From Paenibacillus sp. FSL H3-0469 (GTDB taxonomy: Bacteria; Bacillota; Bacilli; Paenibacillales; Paenibacillaceae): a stretch of DNA of 64,000 nt. Every line of letters begins with the position of its first letter. Position 1 is the stretch's first letter. Shown in pieces: positions 1 to 7,918 of this stretch. The notes under the pieces were generated by a model. That model saw nothing but the letters and a program-made list of their open reading frames with translations, made no database searches and was not told the origin of the DNA. Where the stretch lies: positions 3,596,001 through 3,660,000 of the forward strand of contig NZ_CP150302.1 in NCBI RefSeq assembly GCF_038051945.1, written 5' to 3'. A program made the translations under genes and the position numbers.

Positions 1-236
1 TTGTCCCAGTTGACCGTCCGGATCGCAGCAACCAATTGATCGCCTTCAACCGGTGACCAAGGCCCCTGCCAATTGCGCTCCCTATCCTCAAGTGTAACTG
101 TAAGATCATCTAATGAACCTGAAGCAGCATCATTATACTGAAAATCTGTCAGCGATTTAGTGATATCCTGCGTAACATCTTTTCCGTTATAGCGCAGCTC
201 CAGTACCGCTCTGCGTGCGTCCTGCATAAGTTCCAT
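1..236 (-). CDS. Contractile-tail hub protein, gpD/XkdQ-like (C-terminal part outside window)
   Basis: Only the first 78 or so codons lie in the window; the gene runs off the left edge. The start ATG is at 236-234 and the protein begins MELMQDARRAVLELRYNG. The N-terminus looks like the beta-rich opening of late-control gene D / baseplate hub proteins, which cap the tail tube and carry the spike. It follows the tail protein X gene by 5 bases, the usual order in P2-like tails (tape measure, X, D). The family assignment rests on context plus a short N-terminus, so it is moderate. Confidence 0.6.
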   Translation of the reverse strand, partial: MELMQDARRAVLELRYNGKDVTQDITKSLTDFQYNDAASGSLDDLTVTLEDRERNWQGPWSPVEGDQLVAAIRTVNWD

Positions 237-241
237 GTGCT

Positions 242-442
242 TCACTCCCTTCGCCAGGGAGGCAGTGAACTGGATATGTCTGTGGGCAGCTCCGGTACAT
301 TCAGTACAATATTGCCTGAGAATACACTGACAGCAGCATGTGCCGGATTAGCATTCAAGAGCAGCGTCAGGAAACGGGCATCTCCATAGATTTTAAAAGC
401 AATCCCGTCCCACATATCGCCTTGTACCGTTCTATAGATCAT
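242..442 (-). CDS. Tail protein X (LysM-like, P2 gpX family)
   Basis: A 66-aa protein beginning MIYRTVQGDMWDGIAFKIYG. The pattern of an early TVQGDMWD, then FKIYG, then LNANP and a final VLNVPEL is the single LysM-like fold of P2 gpX. This small protein sits between the tape measure and the hub during tail-tip assembly. Its ATG overlaps the tape-measure stop by four bases, which suggests translational coupling. The neighbours on both sides agree with the call. Confidence 0.85.
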   Translation of the reverse strand: MIYRTVQGDMWDGIAFKIYGDARFLTLLLNANPAHAAVSVFSGNIVLNVPELPTDISSSLPPWRRE

Positions 443-3411
443 TGGAAGCTCACCCGCCTCTGTTGCAGCAGCATCGACTTGAACCGGCGTTCGAAGCCGT
501 CCTCTGTCTGCTTTAAAGCCTCCCGTACCTGTTCAGCTACAGACTTATCGCCCCCCTGAAGGGTTACACTAGGCGCCCAGGTTACATGTATATCCCCATT
601 GTTAACGGAATTATTATTATATCCCATTAAGTCATTTGCCTTCTCAAGCAAAGACCGGGACCGGGGCTTGCGGTTTAAGGGAATAGCGATTTCAGGGCCA
701 GCCTCACCAAAAATAGAGGGCACGTATGCGATACCGCCTTCAGCGTACCCCTCAAAACCCGGATCATGTCGCGCCAAATAATTCGCTTTTTGGCCAGCTT
801 TAGTACGCGTATTAGGCGTACCATCAGTTTTAATGGACTTGTGAACTTCTCCCCACTCTTCGTCCGTAAGTTTCCAGTTTGGAACCTGTCCGGTTTGCTC
901 CCAAAGGATTTGTACGTTTACTCTCTTATCGGCAGGCAGTTTATCAACCTCAGCGTTAAGATTTATCATATCAGTCATAGCTTGATTAAATTGTGCTTGT
1001 TCAGCAGCAGACATATCCTTGTACTTGGCCGCTTGCTCTTGCAAGGTACCGCCGAGATCAAGCTCAATCAATTTCTTTTGGGAGTTGTAGTAGGAAATAA
1101 AGCTGTTTTCAGCTTCGGTTATTTCACTTTGAGTTTTCTTAATTTTTTTATTGTCTTTATCAAATGATTTCTCTAGTTCACCAAAATCTTCTTCAAACTG
1201 AAGTGTTCCTCCTAAATAATCATAGTCTTTTCCAGTGACTTGAGTAGCTTTTTTAGCAAAATCTGTAAGACGCTCTATCTTCTGATCATTTTCAGGGCTT
1301 AATTCTATTTCAGTGTATTCCGCCTGAAGTTGAACATAATCTCTATACTTCACCTTGTTCTTTTCATAAGAAGCCGTTTGTTTCTGGAGGTCCTGAGTCA
1401 GTTTGGAATAATTATTCTCCAATTCAGGCAATTTCGCTTGTGCAGTAAGTGCATCATGTTCTAATTCACGACGGCCCATTTCTTCCTTGGCTTTAGCAAT
1501 ATCTCCGACAAGACCTATCTGTTCTTTGAACTTATCATTCTTGGAGCCTTCTGCAGACAAAATATTTGGATTCATATCGATAAGTTCCTGCTCGACTAGC
1601 TTCTGCTTTCTTCTAGCTTCTAACAATTCTGCAGCGGGTGTATTTGCATCCTTAATTTTCTTATCCAACCGGTCTTGTTCAGTAATTAGATCCTTGGTTC
1701 TAGCACTGGCCTCCTCAATCCCAGCATAATTGGCATAGGACTCATCCAGCGCATCCCCCATATTCAAAAGCTCCTGGCGCGCATCCTCCTGATGCTTTTT
1801 GAAGGCGATGACACCGGCTGTGACCAGCCCCACACCGGCAACAGCGAGACCGACGGGATTCGTCAGTAATCCCAGCGCACCCGCAAATCCTCCAGCCGCT
1901 CCACTGGCCGCGCTGGCCGCCTTAATGATCGTGGAGAACTCCTGAACAATCTTCACTGTTTTTGTGGCCAGCATCGCAGCAGGAACAGCGAGACCGATAA
2001 CCATCAGCACTTCTTTGTTGTCTGACGCCCAGCTGGTCAGCCCCTGAAGTGCAGGCATCACACTCTCTCCCAAAGGAACCACAAGACCGGACATCAACTC
2101 CCGCCCTATGGCTGCAAACTGCTCGGTTAGCGTATTATCCTTAATCGCAGACACTTCATCCATCGTCTGCCGGGTCATATCAAACTGATGCCGCGTCTGG
2201 CCCAGCGACAACACCGCTTTGTTGCCTATCTCCTCAAACTGAGACCCAAATATAGCGCTGGCAAGGGCCGCTTGATGAACCGGATCTTTAATTGCTTTTA
2301 GTTTAGCAATCACCTGATTCATGGCATCCTTACCGGTCATAGACCCGTCTGCCAGCCCCTTGAAGATTTCATCCCCATTGCCCATTGTCTTGCGCAGTTG
2401 AAGCATGGCCTTGCTCGCCGAATCACCGCCCGCCTTCAAATCCTTGACCAGGGCAACAGCTCCATTCTTTCCGGCCACTTTCACCAATTCGCCGAATTCT
2501 TTCGACTTCGTTCCGCCGCTTACAAGTGCAGCACTGAATTGGTTCAGCTGCTCAGGTGCAAACAACTCATAGACAGCGGTCTTTGTGGAATCCGAGCCCT
2601 CTTTCACCGTTGAACTGAATTTCTTCACAAGCCCGGCAAGACCCTCAAGGGAATCCCCCCCATTGTCCATGCCAGAGCTCAACAACTCAAACATCTCGTC
2701 AGCAGAATATCCCATTTTCTTGAAGTCTTCGCTGTGTTTCTCTACGGCACTTAGAAGCCCACCGGATGTATTCAGCCCCTTCTGTGCGCCTTGGGCCATC
2801 AGATTGTACGCCTGTTCTGAAGAAATGCCGAATTTCTGCATCATCGCATCAACAGCTTGTACTGAGTCTGATATATCCCCCTTAAACACATCACGATACG
2901 TCATAGCCTTCTGGGTAGTCGTCTCCAGTTCATCTCCGGTTTGGCCAAGAACTTGGTTTACCATCCCAACCGCGTCACCGATATCCTCGAAGTTTTTACC
3001 GTAATTCTGACTGTACAGGCTATCGGAGATTTCTTTCATTCCGCTCATTTCAGCGGCGGTTAATCCGGTTGATGCCTGAAGCTGCGCCATTGCCCCGGCA
3101 GAATCATTCACAGCCGTCCATACCGCTTTTAGCGGTTCAACCGCTTTAGTCAGCATGGAGAAATCCACTTCTTTGAAAGCAGTCTTAAGTTTGTCACCGA
3201 GTTGTTCGGCTTCGTCGCCAGCGTCCTCAGCATCTCCGCGCAGTTGATCAAAGTAGCCCGCCCTGGCCAGCTCTTTAAGCACGTCTTCCAAATCCTTAAT
3301 TTGCTGTTCCACTTCCTCGACAGAGCGGGGAACATTTGGATTCACCAATACATTCAGCCGGACAATAAGCTCACTGATGCTGCTTGGACTCCCTGAACCT
3401 GAACCTGCCAT
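439..3411 (-). CDS. Tail tape measure protein of the left tail cluster
   Basis: A 990-aa protein that sets tail length. Residues about 110-420 form the conserved core of phage minor-tail/tape-measure proteins, with stretches such as FGISSEQAYNLMAQGAQKG and GYSADEMFELLSSGMD. A hydrophobic Ala/Gly/Val-rich segment near residues 500-560 is a typical membrane-inserting part. Residues about 600-830 are charged coiled coil. The C-terminal GGIAYVPSIFGEAGPEIAIP is a common tape-measure ending. The core is recognisably related to the second tape measure at 23,942-26,863, although the surrounding tail genes are of different types. The start ATG lies 3 bases after the stop of the frameshifted chaperone extension and has a GGAGGGAGG ribosome site. 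Confidence 0.93.
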   Translation of the reverse strand: MAGSGSGSPSSISELIVRLNVLVNPNVPRSVEEVEQQIKDLEDVLKELARAGYFDQLRGDAEDAGDEAEQLGDKLKTAFKEVDFSMLTKAVEPLKAVWTAVNDSAGAMAQLQASTGLTAAEMSGMKEISDSLYSQNYGKNFEDIGDAVGMVNQVLGQTGDELETTTQKAMTYRDVFKGDISDSVQAVDAMMQKFGISSEQAYNLMAQGAQKGLNTSGGLLSAVEKHSEDFKKMGYSADEMFELLSSGMDNGGDSLEGLAGLVKKFSSTVKEGSDSTKTAVYELFAPEQLNQFSAALVSGGTKSKEFGELVKVAGKNGAVALVKDLKAGGDSASKAMLQLRKTMGNGDEIFKGLADGSMTGKDAMNQVIAKLKAIKDPVHQAALASAIFGSQFEEIGNKAVLSLGQTRHQFDMTRQTMDEVSAIKDNTLTEQFAAIGRELMSGLVVPLGESVMPALQGLTSWASDNKEVLMVIGLAVPAAMLATKTVKIVQEFSTIIKAASAASGAAGGFAGALGLLTNPVGLAVAGVGLVTAGVIAFKKHQEDARQELLNMGDALDESYANYAGIEEASARTKDLITEQDRLDKKIKDANTPAAELLEARRKQKLVEQELIDMNPNILSAEGSKNDKFKEQIGLVGDIAKAKEEMGRRELEHDALTAQAKLPELENNYSKLTQDLQKQTASYEKNKVKYRDYVQLQAEYTEIELSPENDQKIERLTDFAKKATQVTGKDYDYLGGTLQFEEDFGELEKSFDKDNKKIKKTQSEITEAENSFISYYNSQKKLIELDLGGTLQEQAAKYKDMSAAEQAQFNQAMTDMINLNAEVDKLPADKRVNVQILWEQTGQVPNWKLTDEEWGEVHKSIKTDGTPNTRTKAGQKANYLARHDPGFEGYAEGGIAYVPSIFGEAGPEIAIPLNRKPRSRSLLEKANDLMGYNNNSVNNGDIHVTWAPSVTLQGGDKSVAEQVREALKQTEDGFERRFKSMLLQQRRVSFQ

Positions 3412-3414
3412 AGG

Positions 3415-3576
3415 TTACCTCCCTCCTTTAATTCTCGCCACCCGCTCTGCCCAATCCCCCAGTTCCTCGACAGGCAGGCCGAGAAAATAGGGGATTGGAG
3501 TATGGGTAAGCATGGCCAAAGAGACGGCGATGTCTTTGATCCCATCGCCGTCTCCGCAGCCTACAGCAGCAAAAAA
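3415..3576 (-). CDS. E' extension of the tail assembly chaperone, reached by -1 frameshift
   Basis: In the -1 frame of the chaperone gene, translation can continue from the heptamer T-TTT-TTG at 3576-3570 for about 53 codons to a TAA at 3417-3415. The extension reads like protein (it contains GIKDIAVSLAMLTHTPIPYF and ends VARIKGGR) and has no start codon or ribosome site of its own. P2 makes its gpE+E' tail chaperone by a -1 slip on the same type of T-TTT-TTG site, just before the tape measure gene. The heptamer and the open frame are seen directly; the frameshift itself is inferred from that family. Confidence 0.82.
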   Translation of the reverse strand, partial: FFAAVGCGDGDGIKDIAVSLAMLTHTPIPYFLGLPVEELGDWAERVARIKGGR

Positions 3577-3881
3577 CTTTGTGCCTGTAAGGTAAGTTTT
3601 GTGAAATCCTTAGCGGGCAGTGCTTTAATCAGCCCCACATGGACACCAGCAGCCTTGGCCACAATATAAGCCTGATAGGCTTTATTGGTCTCCTTAATCA
3701 ATTCCCCGCCGGATTGACGGGCAGATTCCATCTGATATTGCCGGTCACAGGTAAGGATGTCCTCACCGGTTAATTTGTCAAAATCAATATTCAGGCTCTC
3801 AAACGTATCGCCCTCAAAGTTGACAGGCCGGGCGAAAGTGTATACTTCCGCTCCGGTCTCCTCCAGTTTTTCTGTTCCCAT
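3561..3881 (-). CDS. Tail assembly chaperone (gpE/gp41 family)
   Basis: A 106-aa protein that in related phages coats the tape measure before the tube polymerises around it. The acidic FDKLTGEDILTCDRQYQ region and the C-terminal LPAKDFTKLTLQAQSFLLL match the E/41/14 tail chaperone family. It lies between the tube and tape-measure genes, the diagnostic position. Four codons before its stop is a T-TTT-TTG slippery site that opens the E' frame, so two products are expected. Start ATG at 3881. Confidence 0.85.
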   Translation of the reverse strand: MGTEKLEETGAEVYTFARPVNFEGDTFESLNIDFDKLTGEDILTCDRQYQMESARQSGGELIKETNKAYQAYIVAKAAGVHVGLIKALPAKDFTKLTLQAQSFLLL

Positions 3882-3893
3882 CGTGCACTCTCC

Positions 3894-4412
3894 TTATAGA
3901 CCAAGATTCTGTTTGGTAGCCGCAAGGTAATCCACTTCATATACTTTATGAATGTAGTTATACTTATCAATTTCCAGTACCTGGACACCATCCAGGGTGA
4001 CCTTCAAATAGTTAACCGAGAAGTTGTTGGTAGTATCCATTGCGGCTCCAGTCTCCAGATTACCGAGTGTCAAGCCGAGCGGTCTAGCCCGGACGGTAAC
4101 CTTGAACGGCACCTCGCGGTATTCACTTGTCGCGGTATCGAAGGTCTGAATGGAAGCACGCAGATCCAGCGAGTGGACCTTCGGTGCCAGCAGAGAGGCT
4201 GCTGCACTCTCAATCGTGCGCCATTTAAGCGCCAGACTCATCGCTCCCGTGTACCCTGGTGAAGGCGCCGCCATTTCTCCGGCAATCCCGCCCCCTTTGA
4301 TGGTATCTACCAGGTAAGTAATTTCCGGCAAGGTCGCGGTTGCTGTTCCCAAGTAATCAACGGCATTCAAATACACCGAATAATCAATAACTCTTTCTGA
4401 TCTTTTTGGCAT
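3894..4412 (-). CDS. Major tail tube protein (P2 FII type)
   Basis: A 172-aa protein beginning MPKRSERVIDYSVYLNAVDY. It forms the inner tube of a contractile tail. The length, the LPEITYLVDTIKGGGIAGE segment and the C-terminal VLEIDKYNYIHKVYEVDYL match P2 FII-like tube proteins, which interlock as hexameric rings. It sits directly after the sheath gene (14-base gap), as in P2-like tails. The prophage further right has its own, unrelated-looking tube gene at 27,426. Confidence 0.9.
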   Translation of the reverse strand: MPKRSERVIDYSVYLNAVDYLGTATATLPEITYLVDTIKGGGIAGEMAAPSPGYTGAMSLALKWRTIESAAASLLAPKVHSLDLRASIQTFDTATSEYREVPFKVTVRARPLGLTLGNLETGAAMDTTNNFSVNYLKVTLDGVQVLEIDKYNYIHKVYEVDYLAATKQNLGL

Positions 4413-4426
4413 TATTGCTCCTCCTT

Positions 4427-5872
4427 TTACGCTACCAGCGCAGCCAAGTATGTTGTGTCGTATTCAAGCAGGAATGAAATCTCCTGTGCCGGTCCAGGCG
4501 GCGTAAGATGCAGATGGAATGTAATTTTACCGGCCATCAGATCTGTCACCGGATTCTCCGATTCATTGAACTCTACCCGCCCCCCCAGCAGTGCTCCCGA
4601 TGCAGTCAGGCCATTCAGCCAAATGTTAACTGAATCCGTAACCGCAGCTACCAGCCGCTTGTTCATCGGGTCATCCACCTTCTGCATGTAGGTCAGAATC
4701 AGACTGTTGCCGATCCAGTTGAACATCCGGCGGACCGGAATAAAACTGTCTTTAGGATCGGTTACGCCCGGATATGCAGCGGTGTTGTTCCCCCAGCTTT
4801 TCCAGCCGCTCGTCCCCAGGTTAAGGGCGGTTACAATGCCTGCACTGTTCAGGTAGCTGGCCTGGTCAATTCCGAGGAATTGGCTTGTCCCGTCAGATAG
4901 TGCAGTGCCATCCGCCTGTAGAGGCTTATTAGAAGGCGATACAAAAGGGATACCTCCATTATCGGCATCCGCCGCGGCAATAAGGCCGGCAAGCTGAGTG
5001 GAGAAATGATATTTCTTCTCCCCAAGCGTCAGCATCGGATAGGCGGCAACTTGCAGAGCACCCGTGTAGTTATTGTTGGCTTTCCATGTACCGGCCTCTG
5101 TATAAGAGCAGGATGGATCAATATCCGTCAGCGCAATCGCCTTGAAATTCCCATTGATATTCCCGGCTTTCGCCTTCATCACTGCACCAACCGCAGGCAA
5201 ATGCGACCAGCCCGGAGCCAGCAGCAGATCCGGAAGGATACCGAAACGCGGGTAAGCTTGATGAACCAGCTCAAAACCGGTATATTCACCGGAAGATGTT
5301 ACGCCCCCAATGATATCCTCAGCTTCTACAGCACCAGGGTCCAGCTTGTCATATCCAATAGAAAGTTGATCAATGCTGGATGCAATTGCACCAGAAGCCT
5401 TCGTTGTGACTAACACATGTCCATTCTGATCAAAAGCAGCTGTATAATCCTTACCGGATACATAAGTAGAAGTACCATCTGAAGATTTAACAATCAGTGT
5501 AGGCAGTAGTACCCCCTCAGCCTGCAAAGTTGCCAACTGGTTACTGACAACTACCGCTGCTGGAGCAACCGTTGTTTTGTGGATAGCCGGGTCAAGCACA
5601 TTAACCAGAATCATGGGGGCTCTTTCGTACAAGGCAAAATGAGAATACACTAACTCGCTCAGCGTATATTTTGACCAGTCGTCACTATATCCCAGAGCTG
5701 CCACGGCTTCTGCGTAGTTATTCACAAGCACTGGAGTATTAACAGGTACAGCTGAAGTTGCCATATGGAGGGGAGCTGTACCCACCGCAAAGGGAATACC
5801 GCTTGTTGCTTTTGCGGGAGCCAGAACCGAAGTTGATTGTTCAATAATGCTTACACCATGTTTAAATGACAT
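4427..5872 (-). CDS. Contractile tail sheath protein (P2 FI type)
   Basis: A 481-aa protein beginning MSFKHGVSIIEQSTSVLAP. The opening HGVSIIE, the APMILVNVLDP motif near residue 75 and the long C-terminal domain (RRMFNWIGNSLILTYMQKVD, then EISFLLEYDTTYLAALVA) are typical of tail sheath proteins that contract to drive the tube through an envelope. Its presence shows that the left cluster encodes a contractile, R-type tail. The C-terminal domain is complete, with no frameshift or internal stop. Confidence 0.95.
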   Translation of the reverse strand: MSFKHGVSIIEQSTSVLAPAKATSGIPFAVGTAPLHMATSAVPVNTPVLVNNYAEAVAALGYSDDWSKYTLSELVYSHFALYERAPMILVNVLDPAIHKTTVAPAAVVVSNQLATLQAEGVLLPTLIVKSSDGTSTYVSGKDYTAAFDQNGHVLVTTKASGAIASSIDQLSIGYDKLDPGAVEAEDIIGGVTSSGEYTGFELVHQAYPRFGILPDLLLAPGWSHLPAVGAVMKAKAGNINGNFKAIALTDIDPSCSYTEAGTWKANNNYTGALQVAAYPMLTLGEKKYHFSTQLAGLIAAADADNGGIPFVSPSNKPLQADGTALSDGTSQFLGIDQASYLNSAGIVTALNLGTSGWKSWGNNTAAYPGVTDPKDSFIPVRRMFNWIGNSLILTYMQKVDDPMNKRLVAAVTDSVNIWLNGLTASGALLGGRVEFNESENPVTDLMAGKITFHLHLTPPGPAQEISFLLEYDTTYLAALVA

Positions 5873-5875
5873 TGA

Positions 5876-6148
5876 TTAGATCCCCTTTCCTAGAAGCCTT
5901 TGATAGACTGTATATTCTGCGGTTCCTGCTTGAAGAATTCGCTCCTGCACTGCGGTCATTTCCTCAACCGGAACAATCAGTTCAGCCACATCCGGCTGTT
6001 CAGCCATCAGGGGCGTTAAATAAGATGGAATGCCCGACCGGAATACGGTCGCTTGCAGCAGTTGGCCGCCACGCAAGTTAGGACCCAGATAAATTTGTAT
6101 GGGCTCCTGCCCGGTTTGAGGTTGGTCATTATTTTCAATAGAATTCAC
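5876..6148 (-). CDS. Small tail-cluster protein of unknown function
   Basis: The chosen start is GTG at 6148-6146 because AGGAGG stands 7 bases upstream and the codon overlaps the preceding stop (GTGA). That gives 90 aa. An upstream ATG at 6208 would add 20 residues but lies deep inside the previous gene. The product ends in an alpha-helical segment around VEEMTAVQERILQAGTAEYT. It sits immediately before the sheath gene, a place often held by neck or tail-completion proteins. No family is recognised. Confidence 0.6.
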   Translation of the reverse strand: MNSIENNDQPQTGQEPIQIYLGPNLRGGQLLQATVFRSGIPSYLTPLMAEQPDVAELIVPVEEMTAVQERILQAGTAEYTVYQRLLGKGI

Positions 6149-6567
6149 AATACTACCTCCTGTCGAATTTGGGGCAATGCCCAGGTTGTTGTAAGTTCGC
6201 CCCTCCACACTGCTGAAGGGTGCTCTTCGTCAAGCTTCCATGTCCAATTGGCTTCCAAACTGAATTTCTGCTCAAGAACTCGTTGGCGCAATAGCAGGAT
6301 ACGTACCCGCTCCATCAGATTAAGCAGAACAATTAAGCCTGTATCATCTTCGGAGGAAGTTCCAAATTGAAGTTTAATTTGAATTTGCCCGTGACTAGAA
6401 TCTCCCTCACCCTCAGTAGGCCGAAGCATAATTACCGGAGATACCGGATTTATGCTTGTATCCGTCGTAAGATATCCCAGCAGAACTGGGGGCACGGGCT
6501 GCGTATCATCAGCCAATTCCTTTTGCAGAAATTTCTGGATTGCCATAAGTAACAGCGTAATGGTCAC
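6145..6567 (-). CDS. Probable tail terminator/completion protein
   Basis: A 140-aa protein starting at a GTG at 6567 with AAGGAGGG six bases upstream. It has a mixed alpha/beta pattern: an N-terminal helix IQKFLQKELADD, a central strand QIQIKLQFGTS, a helix LLNLMERVRILLLRQ and a Trp-rich C-terminus WTWKLDEEHPSAVW. Helix-strand-strand proteins of this size just ahead of sheath genes commonly cap the distal end of the tail. That role is inferred from order and size. It is the first sizeable structural gene after the late activator, so no head genes precede it. Confidence 0.5.
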   Translation of the reverse strand: MTITLLLMAIQKFLQKELADDTQPVPPVLLGYLTTDTSINPVSPVIMLRPTEGEGDSSHGQIQIKLQFGTSSEDDTGLIVLLNLMERVRILLLRQRVLEQKFSLEANWTWKLDEEHPSAVWRGELTTTWALPQIRQEVVL

Positions 6568-6591
6568 TTTCGCCCTCCTTGTATTTAGAAC

Positions 6592-6630
6592 TCATTTCTG
6601 AACCGTGCTGGTCGCACGTAACGGATTCAT
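6592..6630 (-). CDS. Possible 12-aa leader peptide
   Basis: An ATG at 6630 begins a 12-codon frame encoding MNPLRATSTVQK, with GGGAGG nine bases upstream. It lies at the head of the tail operon, between the late activator and the first structural gene. The ribosome site is better than chance would suggest, but a frame this short cannot be supported by composition. It may be a leader peptide or simply the remnant of a leader sequence. Confidence 0.3.
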   Translation of the reverse strand: MNPLRATSTVQK

Positions 6631-6705
6631 GATGATTAACCTCCCTTCTATTTATTAGGGGCTTTCACTAGACAAACCCATTATTTATATTTCGTGCAGC
6701 GTGCT

Positions 6706-7230
6706 TCATCTGAGAAGTGAACCAAATTCGTCCATTACGGAACTGATCTTTTTTTGCGCACGCTGGATATATTCACTTACGCTGCCTGCCGAAATCATGA
6801 GCATTCCAGCAATAGCCACATGCGAGAATCCTTCACCGTTAGCCAGCATATAACACTCCCGCTCCCTTCTGCTTAACAGCCCGAGAACATGTTCCAGTTG
6901 AAAGCGCTGATCCTCCGATATGCCCTCTGAAGGGATCGCCTTGAAACGGCCAGTGAAATTTTGCATACGAATAGGCTCTAAGAGAATTTCCCGCTCGTAA
7001 CCCGCACGCCGTTCAATTCCCCGTTTATTCCCCGGCCGGCGACCACTGCTCAGCCACTCAATCACATACTTGCAGTCACTGACCATTCCGGCGATCACCT
7101 TCTTATCATCCGCGTCCGCACCTTTGTACAACTGTTCTACACCTTTTAATGATCTTTGGTATTCCGGAAGCATTCTTAGACCGTAATCAGAATGGAGTAA
7201 TATCCTATCCTCCTGCTCAATCATGCTCAT
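6706..7230 (-). CDS. Late transcription activator, sigma-70 region 4-like (Xpf type)
   Basis: A 174-aa protein with a C-terminal sigma region 4-like helix-turn-helix (LSRRERECYMLANGEGFSHV then SAGSVSEYIQRAQKKI). PBSX of Bacillus subtilis uses Xpf, a protein of this size and architecture, to turn on late genes. The middle section YVIEWLSSGRRPGNKRGIERR is also found, in altered form, in the prophage protein at 39,543-40,121. Start ATG at 7230 with GAGAGGGG upstream. Its promoter at 7320-7292 is overlaid by repressor operators, so it should be silent until the repressor is removed. It is the likely switch for the tail operon downstream. Confidence 0.82.
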   Translation of the reverse strand: MSMIEQEDRILLHSDYGLRMLPEYQRSLKGVEQLYKGADADDKKVIAGMVSDCKYVIEWLSSGRRPGNKRGIERRAGYEREILLEPIRMQNFTGRFKAIPSEGISEDQRFQLEHVLGLLSRRERECYMLANGEGFSHVAIAGMLMISAGSVSEYIQRAQKKISSVMDEFGSLLR

Positions 7231-7291
7231 GTTGATTCCCCTCTCTCATAAAAATTCCGCAAATAAATACTCAATTTCGTATTTTTTATTT

Positions 7292-7320
7292 ATATTATGC
7301 TCAATTTCGCATTATGTCAA
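7292..7320 (-). promoter_or_regulatory. Promoter for the late activator gene
   Basis: On the minus strand TTGACA (7320-7315) and TAATAT (7297-7292) are separated by 17 bases, close to the sigma-A consensus. One operator copy fills the spacer and another follows the -10 box, so repressor binding would block it. Confidence 0.75.
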
Positions 7321-7352
7321 GCATTTCATCCTCTTAAATACGAAAATGCATA

Positions 7353-7381
7353 TTTACTTTTCCCTTCAATCTCTCTAAAAT
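7353..7381 (+). promoter_or_regulatory. Promoter for the repressor gene
   Basis: TTTACT (7353-7358), a 17-base spacer and TAAAAT (7376-7381). Operators lie just upstream of the -35 box and about 12 bases after the -10 box, which would allow autoregulation. Confidence 0.6.
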
Positions 7382-7434
7382 AAAAGAAGATAATACGAAG
7401 TAGCGTATATCGGTTATTATGAGGAGGACTGTGT

Positions 7435-7821
7435 GTGCAGCGGGCTGAAGTCTTAAAGCGATTAATTGAGGAAACCGGCCTGAACACCAAGGCTTTTTCA
7501 GAAAAGGCAGGAATTCCTTATACTACGCTGAGGTCCATTCTAATGCGGGGTGTCGGAGGAGCTTCTGTTGATAATGTTCTTAAGGTATGCCGTGCCTTAG
7601 GGATCACTACCGAAGAAATGGATCGTCTGGCCAATGGATCAACAGAAGGAGACTCTGCTTCACCAATGTCTGAGCTGTCTGAGTTCGAAGCTTTTTTAAA
7701 CAATCCGGAGCATGGGCTATTTTTCAAGGATTATCTGGATGCACCGGATGAGCGTAAGCGGGAAATGTTAACCTTCTGGCAATTTATCAAAGACCAAGAA
7801 AAGAAAAAAGCCGACTCTTAG
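7435..7821 (+). CDS. CI-like repressor, HTH_XRE family (left tail cluster)
   Basis: A 128-aa protein starting at GTG 7435, six bases after AGGAGG. Residues about 5-60 form an XRE-type helix-turn-helix (KAFSEKAGIPYTTLRSIL, then VDNVLKVCRALGIT). The C-terminal part has FEAFLNNPEHGLFFKDYLDA and no peptidase domain, so relief would have to come from another protein. The adjacent ImmA-type gene is the obvious candidate. It is a clear relative of the prophage repressor at 45,052 (shared GVGGA, DNVLKV, GITxxE and FEAFxNxPEHGxFFKxYLDAP). It likely represses the divergent activator promoter. Confidence 0.88.
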   Translation: MQRAEVLKRLIEETGLNTKAFSEKAGIPYTTLRSILMRGVGGASVDNVLKVCRALGITTEEMDRLANGSTEGDSASPMSELSEFEAFLNNPEHGLFFKDYLDAPDERKREMLTFWQFIKDQEKKKADS

Positions 7822-7869
7822 ACACCAATTAAAAAGTAGAACACATCGTGGTTTCAGCCAACGGGCTGA

Positions 7870-7902
7870 TTCCGCATATCCATATATACGAACATACATT
7901 CT
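7870..7902. promoter_or_regulatory. Conserved spacer element with a LexA-like box upstream of the protease gene
   Basis: The stretch GGCTGATTC, then CATA and ATACGAACATAC, ahead of this ImmA-type gene recurs ahead of the prophage copy (45,471-45,510), though the surrounding spacer differs. CGAAC-ATAC-ATTCT at 7889-7902 differs at two positions from the Bacillus LexA pattern CGAAC-N4-GTTCG. The prophage copy is a poorer match (CGAAC-ATAC-GATCT), so LexA control is only a possibility. Confidence 0.35.
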
Positions 7903-7918
7903 ATTTCGGAGGTATAAT

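Larger units (their letters stand above)
7267..7408. promoter_or_regulatory. Four 16-bp operator-like repeats of the left-cluster repressor
   Basis: Four related, partly palindromic 16-mers lie in the divergent region: ATACTCAATTTCGTAT (7267-7282), ATGCTCAATTTCGCAT (7297-7312), ATACGAAAATGCATAT (7338-7353) and ATACGAAGTAGCGTAT (7393-7408). Read in one orientation they share ATRCGAA at one end and an RYAT half at the other. Two of them overlay or follow the leftward promoter of the activator; the other two flank the rightward repressor promoter. This is a typical repressor-controlled switch. Confidence 0.72.
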
